Origin: JABDCI01 sp964475835
GTDB lineage: Bacteria; Verrucomicrobiota; Verrucomicrobiia; JABWAM01
Assembly: GCA_964475835.1 (NCBI GenBank)
Contig: CAYYYL010000001.1
Span: forward strand, 62,001-126,000
DNA: 64,000 bases
Reading direction: 5' to 3'
The notes under the pieces were generated by a model. That model did not search any database. It saw nothing but the letters and a program-made list of their open reading frames with translations, and had not been told where the DNA came from. A program made the position numbers and the translations under genes. Position 1 is the stretch's first letter. Each line of letters opens with the position of its first letter. Positions 1 to 8,750 of this stretch are shown piece after piece.

Positions 1-1233
1 GGACTGTCCATGGTCTATTTTTTCGAGGAAATGGTCTGGGCGTTCATGATTGTCTCTTCGGTGCTGGTGCTTGTCAGAACCCTTTTCATCGCCGTCCTGG
101 CCATGATCCAGAAGATGAGTCGCCAAGGGATCCGGCTTGCAGGGCCGCCCGGCAACGATCCATCCATCAGCGTCCTCATTGCCGCATATAATGAAGAGAA
201 GGTGATTGTGCAGACGATCCACTCTGTATTGAACAACGGTTATCCGGGTGAATTTGAGGTAGTGGTGGTGGATGACGGTTCCACGGATGGGACAAAGGAG
301 GTCGTGCGTCGTGCATTTGAGCATGAGTCTCGCGTCCGTTTGTTTGTGCAGGCGAACGCGGGAAAATCGTCGGCGTTGTTGCGCGCCTTTTGGGCTTCCA
401 AGGATGACATTCTGGTGTCCCTCGATGCGGATACCCAGTTGTCGCCAGGGGCTCTGCGCGAACTTGTGCAGCCGTTCATGCGATCTCGTGAAATCGGGGC
501 GGTGTCGGGAAATGCGAAGGTGGGTAATCGGGGAAAATGGCTGACGGAGTTTCAATCCCTGGAATATATCTGTGGCTTCAACCTCGACCGGCGGGCATAT
601 GATTTATTGAACTGCATCACCGTGGTACCCGGGGCGATTGGCGCCTACCGGCGTGAGGCGGTGGACCAGGCTGGCGGGTTCACGGCGGAAACCCTGGCGG
701 AGGACACGGATTTGACACTGCACATCCGGAAGGATGGCTGGAGGATCGCCTATGCGGAGAATGCGATCGGGTGGACGGAGTCTCCGGAGACGTTCCGATC
801 CCTGACCAAACAGCGGTTCCGTTGGGCGTTTGGAACGTTGCAGTGCCTCTGGAAGCACCGGGATGCGTTGTTTAATCCGCGTTACGGGGCTCTGGGGTGG
901 ATCGCCCTGCCCAGCATGTGGCTTTTCCAAATAGGTCTTGTCGCAGCCGCGCCTTTTGTCGATCTCTTGATGATATGCTCGTTGATTTCGGGAAACGGCA
1001 TCGAAGTGGCCCTCTATTTTTTCGCATTTATTCTCTCCGACATCATTCTGGCCGGAGTGGCACTTGCCCTGGAGGGCGAACATGTGGCTCGGGCGTTTTG
1101 GGTCCTCCCCCAACGTTTTGTGTACAGGCTGCTTCTGAGTCTGGTGGTCTGGAATTCCGTCCGTCGGGCAGTCCGCGGGGCGCTCGTCGGTTGGGGTAAG
1201 GTGGAGAGAATGGCATCAGTGAGGAACCCATGA
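1..1233 (+). CDS. Family 2 glycosyltransferase, membrane-bound (5' end outside window)
   Basis: Processive-type GT2 related to poly-N-acetylglucosamine/chitin/hyaluronan synthases: it would transfer a sugar from a nucleotide-sugar at the inner membrane. An N-terminal membrane segment (about residues 9-35 counted from the ATG at 10) leads into the GT-A domain, with SVLIAAYNEE, VVVDDGSTDG, the DAD metal site in VSLDADTQ, AEDTDLT and the QRFRW motif that marks processive synthases. Three or more C-terminal membrane helices follow. The frame is open to base 1, so the ATG at 10 need not be the true start. In many bacteria this domain is the C-terminal part of a chitinase-like/polysaccharide-deacetylase/GT fusion; that is inference. 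The stop overlaps the next gene's start in ATGA, so the two are probably co-translated. Confidence 0.85.
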   Translation, partial: GLSMVYFFEEMVWAFMIVSSVLVLVRTLFIAVLAMIQKMSRQGIRLAGPPGNDPSISVLIAAYNEEKVIVQTIHSVLNNGYPGEFEVVVVDDGSTDGTKEVVRRAFEHESRVRLFVQANAGKSSALLRAFWASKDDILVSLDADTQLSPGALRELVQPFMRSREIGAVSGNAKVGNRGKWLTEFQSLEYICGFNLDRRAYDLLNCITVVPGAIGAYRREAVDQAGGFTAETLAEDTDLTLHIRKDGWRIAYAENAIGWTESPETFRSLTKQRFRWAFGTLQCLWKHRDALFNPRYGALGWIALPSMWLFQIGLVAAAPFVDLLMICSLISGNGIEVALYFFAFILSDIILAGVALALEGEHVARAFWVLPQRFVYRLLLSLVVWNSVRRAVRGALVGWGKVERMASVRNP

Positions 1234-2414
1234 AGGGAGACAGGAGACAGAAGACAGGAGACAGAAGGCGCGCCCGACCGTCGGGTCCTGCCTCGCGGCG
1301 AAACGAGAATGTTCAAAGGGCAGGGACGGACCGCTGGGTCGTCCGTCATCTTTTCTCTGGAATTCTTTTTTGGTTTTTGACCACCACATGCGTCTTTGCG
1401 CAGGAGACGCCGCATTTGAAAATTCCCAGCGTTGGCGCGTACACGGGCGCGTACATGGATTGGGGGGATACGGAGGACGATGTTCATTACGAAAAAATCA
1501 CGGCATTTGAAAAGCTTGCGGGAAAGCATCAGGCGATCGTCGCGTTCTCAAGTTACTGGGGAAAAAAGAGTTTTCCTCGGGAAGCTGTCGACGATGTGCT
1601 TCGATACGGGGCGGTGCCTCTGATCTATTGGTCCCCATGGGGTCCCCCCTATGAGCAGAATGAACCGCAGCCGGACTATTCCCTGGAGGCTGTTTTGGAA
1701 GGGCGGTTTGACGACTACATCCGGATGTGGGCCCGTGAAGCGGCCACCGTGCATGCACCGATTCTTGTCTCCTGGGGATTGGAAATGAATGGCAATTGGT
1801 TTCCGTGGAGCGGGCCTTGCCAGGGGGCGCAGAAGAAGACCTATGGGGATCCCCGAAAGGAGGACGGTCCCGAGAAATATGTGCAGGCCTTTCGCTACGT
1901 CGTGGGACTTGTCCGTGGAGAGAAGGCGTTAAACGTGGAATGGGTTTTTCACGCCAACAACTATTCCTTTCCCGACGCACCCTGGAATTCCATGAAGCAT
2001 TACTATCCGGGAGATGATGTGGTCGACTGGCTGGCGATGAGTGTCTACGGCCAGCAATTTCCGGAGAGTGATTGGAAGAAGTTCGATGACGTGATAAGTG
2101 GCCCCTACCTGGAACTCGCTGCGTTGAGTTCGAAAAAACCCATCATGCTTGCCGAGTGGGGGGTGGGGGAGTTTCCACGAAACGGAAGCAAGGCGGAGTT
2201 CCTTGACCAGGCGTTTGCATCCATGACGTCCAAATATCCGCGATTAAAGGGTGCCGTCTACTGGCACGAACGCTGGCAGAACCCGGATGAACGATATAGC
2301 AACCTCCGGATTAATTCATCCCCCAGAACATTGACCGCCTATCGTCGGGGTGTGAATGATCCCTTCTGGATCGCTTTTCCAAGGTGGGAAAGCCCCACTG
2401 CGGTGAAACGTTGA
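1230..2414 (+). CDS. Secreted GH26-like glycoside hydrolase (beta-mannanase family)
   Basis: Probable exported endo-beta-glycanase of the GH26 type. The catalytic pair is visible: Glu185 in GLEMNGNW as likely acid/base and Glu309 in MLAEWG as likely nucleophile, on a TIM-barrel scaffold of about 330 residues. A hydrophobic stretch (about 41-56) ending CVFA-Q looks like a signal peptide, but it follows an unusually long basic n-region of some 40 residues encoded by repeat DNA: 7-bp repeats at 1239-1266 and a palindromic element at about 1267-1347. No other ATG, GTG or TTG lies between the repeats and the signal core, so the ATG at 1230 (ATGA overlap with the glycosyltransferase) is used. Pairing with a polysaccharide synthase suggests a role in trimming or releasing that polymer. 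Substrate unknown. Confidence 0.8.
   Translation: MKGDRRQKTGDRRRARPSGPASRRNENVQRAGTDRWVVRHLFSGILFWFLTTTCVFAQETPHLKIPSVGAYTGAYMDWGDTEDDVHYEKITAFEKLAGKHQAIVAFSSYWGKKSFPREAVDDVLRYGAVPLIYWSPWGPPYEQNEPQPDYSLEAVLEGRFDDYIRMWAREAATVHAPILVSWGLEMNGNWFPWSGPCQGAQKKTYGDPRKEDGPEKYVQAFRYVVGLVRGEKALNVEWVFHANNYSFPDAPWNSMKHYYPGDDVVDWLAMSVYGQQFPESDWKKFDDVISGPYLELAALSSKKPIMLAEWGVGEFPRNGSKAEFLDQAFASMTSKYPRLKGAVYWHERWQNPDERYSNLRINSSPRTLTAYRRGVNDPFWIAFPRWESPTAVKR
1239..1347. repeat. 7-bp repeats plus palindromic repeat forming the 5' end of the GH26 gene
   Basis: Four 7-bp units in a row (GACAGGA, GACAGAA, GACAGGA, GACAGAA; 1239-1266). They are followed by an imperfect inverted repeat: GGCGCGCCC near 1267 and GTCCTGCC near 1285, facing GGCAGGGAC at about 1320-1328 and GTCGTCCGTC up to 1347. 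The second part resembles the innermost element of the nested palindrome at 4184-4245 (GGCGCGCCC, AGGGACCGACC, GGTCCGT). All of it is translated into the N-terminal extension of the GH26 protein. Confidence 0.7.
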
Positions 2415-2534
2415 GACAAAGGGGGCGGCAATCCCCTGAGGGGATCGGGGGCGATCTATCTCGCCCCATGAAAGTCTCGCAACCCAGACAATGGAGCCAG
2501 AAACACGACCATCCTTACTTTTTTCAACACCCTG

Positions 2535-3839
2535 TCAGGAACCCTTTTCTTCCTGCTGACCCAGGGTCGTGATGATCTTGATCATGGGCAGGAAGAGCGC
2601 GATGACGATGCTGCCGACGACGACGGCGAGAAAGATGATCATGAGCGGTTCGAGCAGCGACACCATGGCGGAAACGGCGTTGTCGACCTCCTCCTCGTAG
2701 TTGTCCGCGATCTTCATCAACATGTCCGGCAGGGCGCCCGTGCTTTCCCCGACATCGACCATGCTCACGACCATGGGGGGGAAGATGCCCGAGGCTTCGA
2801 GTGGCTGGACAATGCTTTCGCCCTCCTTGACGCTGTCATGGATCTTGCCCACGGCATCGGCAACCACGCGGTTGCCGCTGGCCTCTTTCACAATGAGGAG
2901 CGATTGAAGAATGGGCACACCACTGGATACGAGGGTGCCGAGCGTACGCGTGAAACGGGCGATGGAGGTTTTTCGAACCAAATCCCCCACCACGGGCATT
3001 CGCATCTTCAATTTGTCCAGGATCAATCGTCCCATTTGGGTTCGCCCCACGATCTTGATGATGATGAAAAACACCACGGCGCCGATGAGCATGCTGAGGG
3101 CGTGATCCTTCATGGCCCGGCTTAAATTGAGAACAAACTGGGTGAATTCGGGCAGCGAGGCGCCGTTGAGCATTTCCGTAAAGATCGTTTCGAACTGCGG
3201 TACGATCTTGATCATCAGGAAGGAGAGAATGGCGATCGCGATGATGAGAACGACGATCGGATAGACCATGGCGGCCTTGACCTTGCTTTTGATCTTTTCC
3301 GCCTTCTCCATGAATTGGGAGAGACGGTTGAGAACAACTTCGAGTACGCCGCCCACCTCTCCTGCCTTCACCATGTTGATGTAGAGCTTGTCGAAAACGC
3401 GGGGGTGATGAAAGAGGGCCTCGGAAAAAGTACTTCCGCTTTCCACGGAGGCGGAGAGATCGGCGATGATGCTTTTCAACACGGGGTTGCGCTCCTGGCG
3501 CATCAGGACGGAGAGACCCCGCAAGAGGGGTAGTCCTGCATCCACCAGAGTGGCAAGCTGGCGGGTGAAAAGCGCGAGAGTCTTGGTCTTGACCCCACTG
3601 CCGCCCCAGAGGGCGCTGAGGTTGATGTTCAATCCGCCCGCACCCGCCGCCCGCCCGGTTCCGCGTTTGCCAAGAGGTCCGACTTTGGTGTCCTTTTTGA
3701 CATCCGCTTCAATGACGTTGGTGGGGAAAAGCCCCATCTCCCGCAACTTGTTGACGGCGACGTTCTGGGTCTCGGCGTCCAGGGCGCCCGATTTTTCGGA
3801 GCCCTTGGCGTCCATTGCCGTGTAGGTGAACTTGGGCAT
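2535..3839 (-). CDS. Type II secretion / type IV pilus inner-membrane protein (GspF/PilC family)
   Basis: Inner-membrane platform protein of a type II secretion or type IV pilus machine, 434 aa from the ATG at 3839. The start MPKFTYTAMDAKG is typical of the family, so the longer frame to 3890 is rejected. Two T2SSF domains are seen, each with the family KAGE/VGES signature (MVKAGEVGG in the first, VDVGESTG in the second), three hydrophobic segments, and a C-terminal helix rich in Ile/Val. It stands alone: no ATPase, pilin or secretin gene is nearby, so its machine must be encoded elsewhere. It converges with the GH26 gene, with about 120 bp between them. No clear ribosome binding site precedes it. 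Whether it serves pili or secretion cannot be told from this sequence. Confidence 0.9.
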   Translation of the reverse strand: MPKFTYTAMDAKGSEKSGALDAETQNVAVNKLREMGLFPTNVIEADVKKDTKVGPLGKRGTGRAAGAGGLNINLSALWGGSGVKTKTLALFTRQLATLVDAGLPLLRGLSVLMRQERNPVLKSIIADLSASVESGSTFSEALFHHPRVFDKLYINMVKAGEVGGVLEVVLNRLSQFMEKAEKIKSKVKAAMVYPIVVLIIAIAILSFLMIKIVPQFETIFTEMLNGASLPEFTQFVLNLSRAMKDHALSMLIGAVVFFIIIKIVGRTQMGRLILDKLKMRMPVVGDLVRKTSIARFTRTLGTLVSSGVPILQSLLIVKEASGNRVVADAVGKIHDSVKEGESIVQPLEASGIFPPMVVSMVDVGESTGALPDMLMKIADNYEEEVDNAVSAMVSLLEPLMIIFLAVVVGSIVIALFLPMIKIITTLGQQEEKGS

Positions 3840-4542
3840 CTGGAAACGTGCTAAAGAGTTGGATGGGTTACCCGCGGCACGAAAAGGCATTCGTCCAGCC
3901 TTGCTGGCTGGCAGACGCCTGTTCCTCCATTAAGGATAAGCAATGTTTGACGTCAAATCAAGTCCGGGTGTGAACATCCGATGAGAGGAGCTGATTCAGG
4001 AATCTTTTCCGGATTCACGATTAGGGGGATTCCAGGTCGTGTTCCTGTCTGAGTAACGTGTCCGTCTCGATGCTACCTCCCCCCAGCCCCTCCTTTGCAG
4101 GAGGGGAGAAGAGGGTAAATTACAGCATTTTAAATAAATCTGTAGCCGCTTTCTTTGACATCCTGCATCATTTGGATCGGAAAGGTAGGGACCGACCGCC
4201 GGGCGGTCCGTAACCTATCGGCGCGCCCAGCGGTCGCGCCCTACCGGGGAATATAACGGCTACAGTTTTATTTAAAATGCTCTAGAAGCCAGATGGAAAA
4301 GAGCTGATAACAGACCTCCCCTCCTGCAAAGGAGGGGCGGGGGGAGGTATTTTGGGGGATCTTTGTGTGGGGTTTGAGATTTTCCCGCCTACGCTGAAAG
4401 CCATGGAAAAATGCATTTTCGGGCGGCCATTCCCATTTTTTCAGCAAGTTGTTAGGGACACGGCAGACTGCCAGGCTCGGACTTTCAGTCACCCCAAAAA
4501 AATTCACCGGAATCCACACCCGATATGGGGGGTGTTGCTGAT
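3840..4542. repeat. Gene-free stretch with a composite nested palindrome
   Basis: No convincing gene in 700 bp. From 4075 to 4349 three inverted repeats lie one inside another. Outer arms of about 34 bp at 4075-4107 and 4315-4349 share CTCCTTTGCAGGAGGGG. Middle arms of 25 bp at 4124-4148 and 4257-4281 are AT-rich and share GCATTTTAAATAAA and CTGTAGCCG. Inner arms at about 4184-4217 and 4220-4245 contain GGTAGGGACCGACC, GGCGGTCCGT, GGCGCGCCC and GCGCCCTACC. This looks like palindromic elements inserted into each other's loops. A small separate hairpin lies at about 3894-3911 (CCAGCCTTGCTGGCTGG). Confidence 0.75.
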
Positions 4543-6543
4543 TTAAACCACGGCAACTTCTTCGGGAGCGGACTTCCGCACCCGTGCGAGCGCTTCCAGC
4601 GTCCGGTTCGCCGTGTTTTTGGCGGTCAGACCGTGCTTTTCGCGAAGAAGATGGATGGCGCCGTGCTCGATGAATTCATCGGGCCAGCCGACTTTGACGA
4701 CCGGAATCGTGGAGTTCAATTCCGCAAGGGCATCCGCCACGATGGCGCCGAAACCGCCCGTGACGACGTGATCCTCGATGGTCACGATGACGTCCACCTT
4801 TTTACTGAAGAATGCAAGCGAGGCACGATCGATCGGTTTGATAAACCGTGGATTCACGACGGCACAGGAAACGCCTTCGGACTCCAGAATTTTTGCGGTC
4901 TCCTTGGCCATGTCGAGCATGTTCCCCAGCCCCCAGATGGCGACGCGCTTGCCTTGAAGGTCGGCGCTGTAGTTTCCCTGTTGAAGGATTTCGGCTTTTC
5001 CGATTTCGAGCAGTTTCGGAGTCGGTTTGATCGGCACACCCTGGGCCGGGCCGCGCGGATAGCGAACCGCACTCGGGCCCTGGTGATTCTGCATCGTGTA
5101 CAGCATGTCGTTGAACTCGTCCTCATCCTTCGGTTGCATGTGGAGGATGCCGGGCACAGGGCGAAGGTAGGCGATGTCGAAGACGCCGTGATGGGTTGGG
5201 CCGTCCTCGACGCACCCCGCGCGATCGAGACAGAACATCACCGGGAGGTTTTGCAACGCCACGTCATGAATGATCATGTCATACGCACGCTGCAGGAAGG
5301 TGGAGTAGATCGCGCATACCGGGTGAAATCCATTGGTGGCCATCCCTGCGGCAAAGAGAACGGCGTGCTCCTCGGCGATGCCGACGTCAAAAAATCGATG
5401 CGGCACGGCTTTGGCAAATTTGGTCAGACCGGTTCCCGAAGGCATGGCGCCGGTGATGCAACAGAGCTTCGGATGCGTTTCTGAGAGCTTGATCATCGCA
5501 TCGCCAAAAATCGTGTTCCATGCGGCCGGGCCGTCTGTGCGGATGAATTCACCGGATTCGGGATCGAATTTTCCACAACCATGAAAAGGCTCCGGCTTGT
5601 CGAGCGCGGGTTTGAATCCACGCCCTTTTTCGGTGAGAATGTGCAGGACAATCGGGCCCTCAGCCTCCTTGGCGAAGGTGAGGAAGTGAATGAGATCCTG
5701 GAGATTGTGTCCATCAACCGGGCCGTAGTAGTGAAGTCCCATCTCCTCGAAAAGGACGGCAGGGGTGCTGATGTCGTAGCCGCCCGCCTTCGCCTCACCC
5801 TCCTCCTCCGACTCGTGCTTGCGCTTGGGCGCGGCATGCATGAGGAGACCCTTGGCGGCGCTTTCCGCGCTGCGCTCGAGTTTCACCATTTCGCCGAGGT
5901 TCAAGCGCTTGAGCAATTCCTCCGTCTTTCGGTGCCAGCGGTTGTATGTCGGATGCGTGACGATTTTGTTCAAGTAACCTGCGATGGCGCCGACGTTCTT
6001 CGCGATCGACCACTTGTTGTCGTTCACGATCACGATCATCTTCTTCGTCGAGGTGCAAACGTTGTTCAGGCCTTCGTAGGTGACGCCACAGGTCAGTGCC
6101 GCGTCGCCCACCACGGCGATCACCTGCTCGTTGGTCCCCTTCATATCCCGGGCGGCCGCCATTCCCAAGGCGGCGGAAAGGGCCGTGCCCGCATGGCCTG
6201 CTCCAAAGTGGTCGAACTCACTCTCCGCACGCATCAAAAAGCCGCAGGCGCCTCCAAATTGCCGCATGTGCTTCACGGATTCACGGCGGCCGGTCAGCAG
6301 TTTGTGAACGTAGCCCTGATGGCTCACGTCCCAGGTAAATTTATCGGTGGGACAATCGAAAACCTTGTGCAGGGCGATCGTCAGCTCCACCACGCCGAGA
6401 TTGGGTCCAAGGTGCCCGCCAGTCTTGGAAAGACAATCGATCAATTCCGTCCGGATCTCCTGGGCAAGTTCCTGCAACTTGGGCAGGTCGAGCTTTTTGA
6501 CGTCCGACGGGTGCTTGATGGTGTCGAGAATGGGCGTATTCAT
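4543..6543 (-). CDS. dxs: 1-deoxy-D-xylulose-5-phosphate synthase
   Basis: Thiamine-diphosphate enzyme that condenses pyruvate and glyceraldehyde-3-phosphate to DXP, the first step of the MEP isoprenoid pathway (cytosol). 666 aa from the ATG at 6543, slightly longer than the usual 620-640. Seen in order: DVSHQGYVHKLLTGR, the GHAGTALSAALGMA region, the ThDP motif VGDAALTCG ending in NDN, the pyrimidine-domain Glu in VGIAEEHAV, DRAGCVEDGPTHHG, RYPRG, and a C-terminal transketolase domain with EDHVVTGGFG. The frame to 6633 is rejected because MNTPILDTI is the natural start. xseB ends 13 bp upstream, so xseB-dxs is an operon; the ispA gene often found between them is absent here. The product feeds menaquinone and undecaprenyl phosphate (uppS is at 51.6 kb). 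Confidence 0.95.
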   Translation of the reverse strand: MNTPILDTIKHPSDVKKLDLPKLQELAQEIRTELIDCLSKTGGHLGPNLGVVELTIALHKVFDCPTDKFTWDVSHQGYVHKLLTGRRESVKHMRQFGGACGFLMRAESEFDHFGAGHAGTALSAALGMAAARDMKGTNEQVIAVVGDAALTCGVTYEGLNNVCTSTKKMIVIVNDNKWSIAKNVGAIAGYLNKIVTHPTYNRWHRKTEELLKRLNLGEMVKLERSAESAAKGLLMHAAPKRKHESEEEGEAKAGGYDISTPAVLFEEMGLHYYGPVDGHNLQDLIHFLTFAKEAEGPIVLHILTEKGRGFKPALDKPEPFHGCGKFDPESGEFIRTDGPAAWNTIFGDAMIKLSETHPKLCCITGAMPSGTGLTKFAKAVPHRFFDVGIAEEHAVLFAAGMATNGFHPVCAIYSTFLQRAYDMIIHDVALQNLPVMFCLDRAGCVEDGPTHHGVFDIAYLRPVPGILHMQPKDEDEFNDMLYTMQNHQGPSAVRYPRGPAQGVPIKPTPKLLEIGKAEILQQGNYSADLQGKRVAIWGLGNMLDMAKETAKILESEGVSCAVVNPRFIKPIDRASLAFFSKKVDVIVTIEDHVVTGGFGAIVADALAELNSTIPVVKVGWPDEFIEHGAIHLLREKHGLTAKNTANRTLEALARVRKSAPEEVAVV

Positions 6544-6556
6544 GCGATTTCTGAAA

Positions 6557-6916
6557 TCAAAATAAGTCTTCTTCCTGTTCGTTCTTCCCGTTTTGGGAGG
6601 ATTCCCGTGGCCCCGAAGACACCGATCCCGCATCGTCTTCGTCCAAATCCAGCTCCTTCAGGCCCACCCCGCCATCCTTCTCCTTCATCAACACCTCGAT
6701 CCGCTTTTCAGCCTCCGTCAGCTTGTGAAAACAAAATTTGATGAGGCGGTTTCCCTCCTCATATTTCTTCAGAATATCCTCCAACGGAAGGTCTCCCGAC
6801 TCCATCTCCTGAACCAAACCCTCAAGCCGGGCAAGCGATTCCTCGAACTTCGGTTCCTTGGCTGAGTTTTTGGCTTTCAAGAGTTTAAGTGTATCAGGAT
6901 GTGGAGAAAATAACAA
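6557..6916 (-). CDS. xseB: Exodeoxyribonuclease VII small subunit
   Basis: Small helical subunit of exonuclease VII, which degrades single-stranded DNA together with XseA. The family core FEESLARLEGLVQEMESG, DLPLEDILKKYEEG and the LTEAEKRIEVL helix is clear at about residues 24-75. A charged, low-complexity tail of about 40 residues (rich in D, E, S, G) follows; XseB is normally about 80 aa, so this is an extension. No ATG lies before the core: the listed start is TTG at 6916, with a second TTG about 12 codons in (near 6880). It is followed after 13 bp by dxs. xseA is not in the window. Confidence 0.88.
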   Translation of the reverse strand: MLFSPHPDTLKLLKAKNSAKEPKFEESLARLEGLVQEMESGDLPLEDILKKYEEGNRLIKFCFHKLTEAEKRIEVLMKEKDGGVGLKELDLDEDDAGSVSSGPRESSQNGKNEQEEDLF

Positions 6917-7034
6917 TCCACGCCTTCGGAATCATTCACCCAGGCTCAAGAAGATCATACCATTAAAGAGGATGTCAAATGATAAATAGTTTGGAAAGGG
7001 GAGCATGGATTGGGGGCTGGAATGGCGCTTTTTT

Positions 7035-7076
7035 ATTCTGGATTCTGACTCCTGTCTCCTGAATTCTTGCCTGCTT
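7035..7076. repeat. Six 7-bp units abutting the ychF start codon
   Basis: ATTCTGG, ATTCTGA, CTCCTGT, CTCCTGA, ATTCTTG and CCTGCTT run without a gap straight into the ATG at 7077. The array keeps the ychF frame open upstream to 7005, but that extension is repeat-encoded and not part of the conserved protein. Related units occur at 8751-8785 and, inverted, at 1239-1266. Confidence 0.75.
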
Positions 7077-8210
7077 ATGTTACGCGCTGGAATTGTCGGA
7101 CTCCCGAATGTGGGCAAGAGCACCCTGTTTAACGCCCTGACGCGATCCCGCAAGGCGGAGGCTGCCAACTATCCGTTTTGCACGATTGAACCCAACACGG
7201 GGGTGGTGACGGTGCCCGATCCCCGTCTGGACGCCCTTTCGAAAATCTCCAAATCGACCAAGATCATTCCGGCGGCGATCGAGTTCGTGGACATTGCCGG
7301 TTTGGTGAAGGGGGCGAGCCAGGGTGAGGGTCTTGGGAATCAGTTCCTCACTCACATCCGCGAAGTGGACGCCATTGTTCAGGTGGTCCGTTGTTTTGAG
7401 GACTCGAATATTCATCACGTGAGCGGGAACATCGACCCGATCCGTGACATTGAAGTGATCACCACGGAACTTGTGCTTGCGGATCTTGGGGCCGTTCAGA
7501 AGCGCCTTGAGAAACAGCCCAAGGGCGTCAAGGCTGGCGACAAAGCCGTGGTCGCGGAGCGCGCCCTGCTCACACGTCTGGAGCCACATCTCAACGCCGG
7601 CAAACCTGCCTTGACCCTGGAGGTTTCTGCGGAGGAAAAGGCGTTGCTCAAAACCTTTTTCCTCCTGACATCGAAACCGACGCTGTTCGCCTGCAACGTG
7701 GCCGAAGGGGATCTTGGTGAAATTTTGAAATCATTTGAAACGAACACCTCCTCGCCCAAGGCGAAACACGTGCAGGCAGTCCGGGACTATGTGAAGGCCC
7801 ATCATGCCACGGAGGCGGTCGTGATCAGCGCGCAGATCGAAAGCGATCTCGTGGATCTCTCCGAAGCCGAACAGAAGGAATACCTCGAGGGACTGGGGGT
7901 TGGCGAATCCGGCGTCGGCACCCTCATCCGCGGAGCCTATCATTTGCTGGGACTGCGGACCTATCTGACAACCGGCGAGAAGGAGACGCGTGCATGGACG
8001 ATTCATGAGGGAGATACAGCGCCGAAGGCGGCCGGTGTCATTCACTCCGATTTCGAACGCGGCTTTATCGCAGCCGAAACCATCGCCTACACGGACCTTG
8101 TCTCACTCGGTTCCTTTGCGAAGGCGCGCGAAACCGGGAAGCTGCGCCTCGAAGGCAGGGAATACGTGGTGAAGGACGGGGATGTGATGGAGTTCCGATT
8201 TAATGTATAA
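7077..8210 (+). CDS. ychF: Redox-regulated ATPase/GTPase YchF (Obg family)
   Basis: Ribosome-associated P-loop NTPase of the OLA1/YchF group, which prefers ATP over GTP. 377 aa from the ATG at 7077, close to the family length of about 365. Motifs: G1 GLPNVGKST right at the N-terminus, the conserved FCTIEPN, G3 DIAGLVKGAS followed by GEGLGNQFL, a coiled-coil insertion, and a C-terminal TGS domain ending with VVKDGDVMEFRFNV. The longer frame to 7005 is rejected because it is made of 7-bp repeats. The gene is divergent from xseB, so promoters for both should lie within 6917-7076. Confidence 0.95.
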   Translation: MLRAGIVGLPNVGKSTLFNALTRSRKAEAANYPFCTIEPNTGVVTVPDPRLDALSKISKSTKIIPAAIEFVDIAGLVKGASQGEGLGNQFLTHIREVDAIVQVVRCFEDSNIHHVSGNIDPIRDIEVITTELVLADLGAVQKRLEKQPKGVKAGDKAVVAERALLTRLEPHLNAGKPALTLEVSAEEKALLKTFFLLTSKPTLFACNVAEGDLGEILKSFETNTSSPKAKHVQAVRDYVKAHHATEAVVISAQIESDLVDLSEAEQKEYLEGLGVGESGVGTLIRGAYHLLGLRTYLTTGEKETRAWTIHEGDTAPKAAGVIHSDFERGFIAAETIAYTDLVSLGSFAKARETGKLRLEGREYVVKDGDVMEFRFNV

Positions 8211-8230
8211 AACCCCAGTTTTCTGCATTC

Positions 8231-8683
8231 ATGAACCCGAAGGAGATTCTTGCCATTGGGGTTGGTTATGGAGCAGGAATCTGGTTCTCCATCCTTGCTC
8301 TTAAAAAGATGGCTCTGCTTCGGGATGCAGAGCGATGGGCGAGCACTCGTGGCCGCATTCTGGAATCCTGCCTTTACCGGGATGAGGAACGAAATACCAT
8401 CCATTTTCGAATCCGCTACGAGTTCACTGCGGGGGAAAAGATCGAGGGAAAAACCCCCAGGTTGGCGGGGGATTGGTTTTGGACTGAAAAACAGCAAGCC
8501 GCCTTTGTTTCCCGCTATGGGCAGGATCAGGAGGTGGAAGTCTTTTTCGACACGCGTGATCCGAGGCGAAATTGTCTCGATCGGCGGGATGGCAGCGGGG
8601 TCACGATCCTGTGGATTATCGCCATCGGAGGCCCCGTGCTGGCGTCGATGCTGGTCTGGCTTCGTTCCCATGGTGAAATATGA
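8231..8683 (+). CDS. DUF3592-type membrane protein
   Basis: Small membrane protein of unknown function, 150 aa. A hydrophobic N-terminal helix (about 8-27) and another at the C-terminus (about 123-145) flank a soluble domain with the DUF3592 pattern: W at the start (RWASTRGRILES), RIRYEFTAGEKIEG in the middle, and QEVEVFFDTRDPRRNCL near the end. The family occurs in many bacteria and has no assigned reaction. It lies 20 bp after ychF on the same strand and could be read with it. Confidence 0.7.
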   Translation: MNPKEILAIGVGYGAGIWFSILALKKMALLRDAERWASTRGRILESCLYRDEERNTIHFRIRYEFTAGEKIEGKTPRLAGDWFWTEKQQAAFVSRYGQDQEVEVFFDTRDPRRNCLDRRDGSGVTILWIIAIGGPVLASMLVWLRSHGEI

Positions 8684-8750
8684 GAGTGGGCCTGATGGGA
8701 TCCACGTCTGAAATAGCGATGATGCCATGGCCTTCCAGAAGGCGGATTTC

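Noticed and set aside
2425..2460. Hairpin AATCCCCTGAGGGGATC after the GH26 gene as terminator
   Set aside because: The stem is short and no T-tract follows on either strand.
4525..6741. Two long plus-strand frames across dxs and xseB (4525-5484 and 5581-6741)
   Set aside because: They lie antisense to the clear dxs and xseB genes, show no family motif and would need both strands to code.
7005..7076. N-terminal extension of YchF
   Set aside because: It is encoded by 7-bp repeats, and the conserved G1 motif should lie close to the true N-terminus.
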